Assembly (NCBI GenBank): GCA_946544695.1
Contig: CAMNMO010000203.1
Span: forward strand, 1-5,618
Origin: an uncultured Ruminococcus sp.
GTDB taxonomy: Bacteria; Bacillota; Clostridia; Oscillospirales; Ruminococcaceae
DNA length: 5,618 bases
Direction of reading: 5' to 3'
In this document: piece after piece, positions 5,604 to 5,618 of the stretch
How positions within the stretch are numbered: position 1 is the first letter of the stretch
Layout: each line of letters opens with the position of its first letter
Notes under the pieces: model-generated
What the model was told of the DNA's origin: nothing
The model's database searches: none
What the model saw: the letters and a program-made list of their open reading frames with translations, nothing else
Position numbers and translations under genes: made by a program

Positions 5604-5618
5604 ATGCATTACGGCTGT
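5604..5618 (+). CDS. Possible start of a divergent plus-strand gene, cut by window end
   Basis: An ATG at 5604 is preceded by AAAGG (5592-5596) with a 7-base gap, a good ribosome-site arrangement. Only five codons (Met-His-Tyr-Gly-Cys) are inside the window, so no family can be named. I see no convincing plus-strand promoter between 5460 and 5600. If real, the gene would be transcribed divergently from the pentapeptide/PARG unit and share its roughly 160-base upstream region. Confidence 0.3.

Overview
The window is a compact stretch from a low-to-moderate G+C Gram-positive bacterium. Strong AAAGGAGG-type ribosome binding sites, TATAAT-type promoters, T-tailed hairpin terminators and the protein families all fit a Clostridia-like Firmicute. 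A Ruminococcus-type gut or rumen organism is my best guess, inferred from the style of the debranching enzyme rather than proven. All five complete genes lie on the minus strand, so transcription runs from right to left.

The layout, in the direction of transcription, is two transcription units. Unit 1 starts from a promoter at 5519-5547 and has a 5' leader with an imperfect dyad. It encodes a 200-residue pentapeptide-repeat protein (5444-4842) and, 9 bases later, a 269-residue microbial-type poly(ADP-ribose) glycohydrolase-like macrodomain protein (4832-4023). It probably ends at a short A/T-rich hairpin at 3985-4013. Unit 2 starts from a near-consensus promoter, TTGAAA-17-TATAAT, at 3950-3978. 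It encodes a GlgX/isoamylase-type glycogen debranching enzyme (3901-1820), a DNA polymerase beta-superfamily nucleotidyltransferase of the YcgL/RlaP type (1787-609) and a hotdog-fold acyl-CoA thioesterase (593-105). It ends at a perfect 12-bp hairpin at 63-91. Gaps inside unit 2 are 32 and 15 bases.

The debranching enzyme has a clear job: cutting alpha-1,6 branches in glycogen or related glucans. The thioesterase hydrolyses acyl-CoAs, with unknown physiological substrate. The nucleotidyltransferase has an intact active site but no assigned substrate. The PARG-like protein keeps the full GGG-X7-QEE signature, so it should hydrolyse ADP-ribosyl linkages. Its partner is an uninterrupted 28-unit pentapeptide helix with a ladder of cysteines. 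I see no evidence for one integrated pathway across both units.

Nothing here is a CRISPR array, mobile element, tRNA or rRNA. The left 60 bases hold possible RNA structure (two interleaved stems that could form a pseudoknot). The last 15 bases may be the start of a divergent plus-strand gene. The most interesting unexplained points are the pentapeptide/PARG gene pair and the dyad in its leader.
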